From positions 1 to 10,028 of the forward strand of contig CAIPQY010000426.1 of assembly GCA_903867275.1 (NCBI GenBank): a stretch of 10,028 nt of DNA, written 5' to 3'. Below the pieces are notes generated by a model. The model was not told where the DNA came from. It saw only the letters and a list, made by a program, of their open reading frames with translations, and did no database searches. The position numbers and the translations under genes are program-made. This document shows positions 8,516 to 10,028 of the stretch, one piece after another. This DNA is from an uncultured bacterium (GTDB taxonomy: Bacteria > Planctomycetota > Phycisphaerae > Phycisphaerales > SM1A02). Numbering within the stretch: position 1 is the first letter of the stretch; the number at the start of each line of letters is the position of its first letter.

Positions 8516-10028
<1,513 letters not shown>

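Overview
The window looks like a chromosomal heat-shock and protein quality-control block from a high-GC, Gram-negative-type bacterium. The most likely source is the Planctomycetota, perhaps class Phycisphaerae. That placement is an inference from the groEL-groES-groEL arrangement, the FmdB-type zinc-ribbon protein and the general protein flavour; no rRNA or other decisive marker is present.

Layout. Seven genes lie head to tail on the minus strand, so they are transcribed from the right edge to the left: groEL1 (start cut off by the right edge), groES, groEL2, dnaJ, grpE, an FmdB-type zinc ribbon joined in frame to an AsmA-like membrane-anchored protein, and rnr (RNase R). The only plus-strand gene is at the left end. 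It encodes a regulator with an N-terminal winged helix and a C-terminal LuxR-type helix-turn-helix, and it converges on rnr with 10 bp between the two stop codons. Gene density is very high. The largest clear intergenic gap is 85 bp (groEL2-dnaJ) and no non-coding stretch exceeds 300 bases.

How it works together. GroEL1, GroEL2 and GroES form the Hsp60/Hsp10 folding chamber system. DnaJ and GrpE are the J-domain co-chaperone and the nucleotide exchange factor of DnaK, and dnaK itself is not in the window. RNase R at the distal end degrades structured RNA, so the string joins protein folding to RNA turnover. A strong terminator-like stem-loop sits between groEL2 and dnaJ and divides the cluster into a groE section and a dnaJ-grpE-fmdB/asmA-rnr section. 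Within the second section, grpE and the zinc-ribbon gene are tightly packed (8 and 9 bp gaps).

Main points for a second look: the zinc-ribbon/AsmA fusion, which carries an internal Shine-Dalgarno plus GTG start and a GTGA overlap; the two specialised GroEL paralogues flanking one groES, one with a histidine-rich tail and neither with a GGM tail; the stem-loop before dnaJ, with no visible ribosome binding site on dnaJ; and the regulator with two DNA-binding domains. I found no mobile element, CRISPR array, tRNA or rRNA, and no clearly new system.
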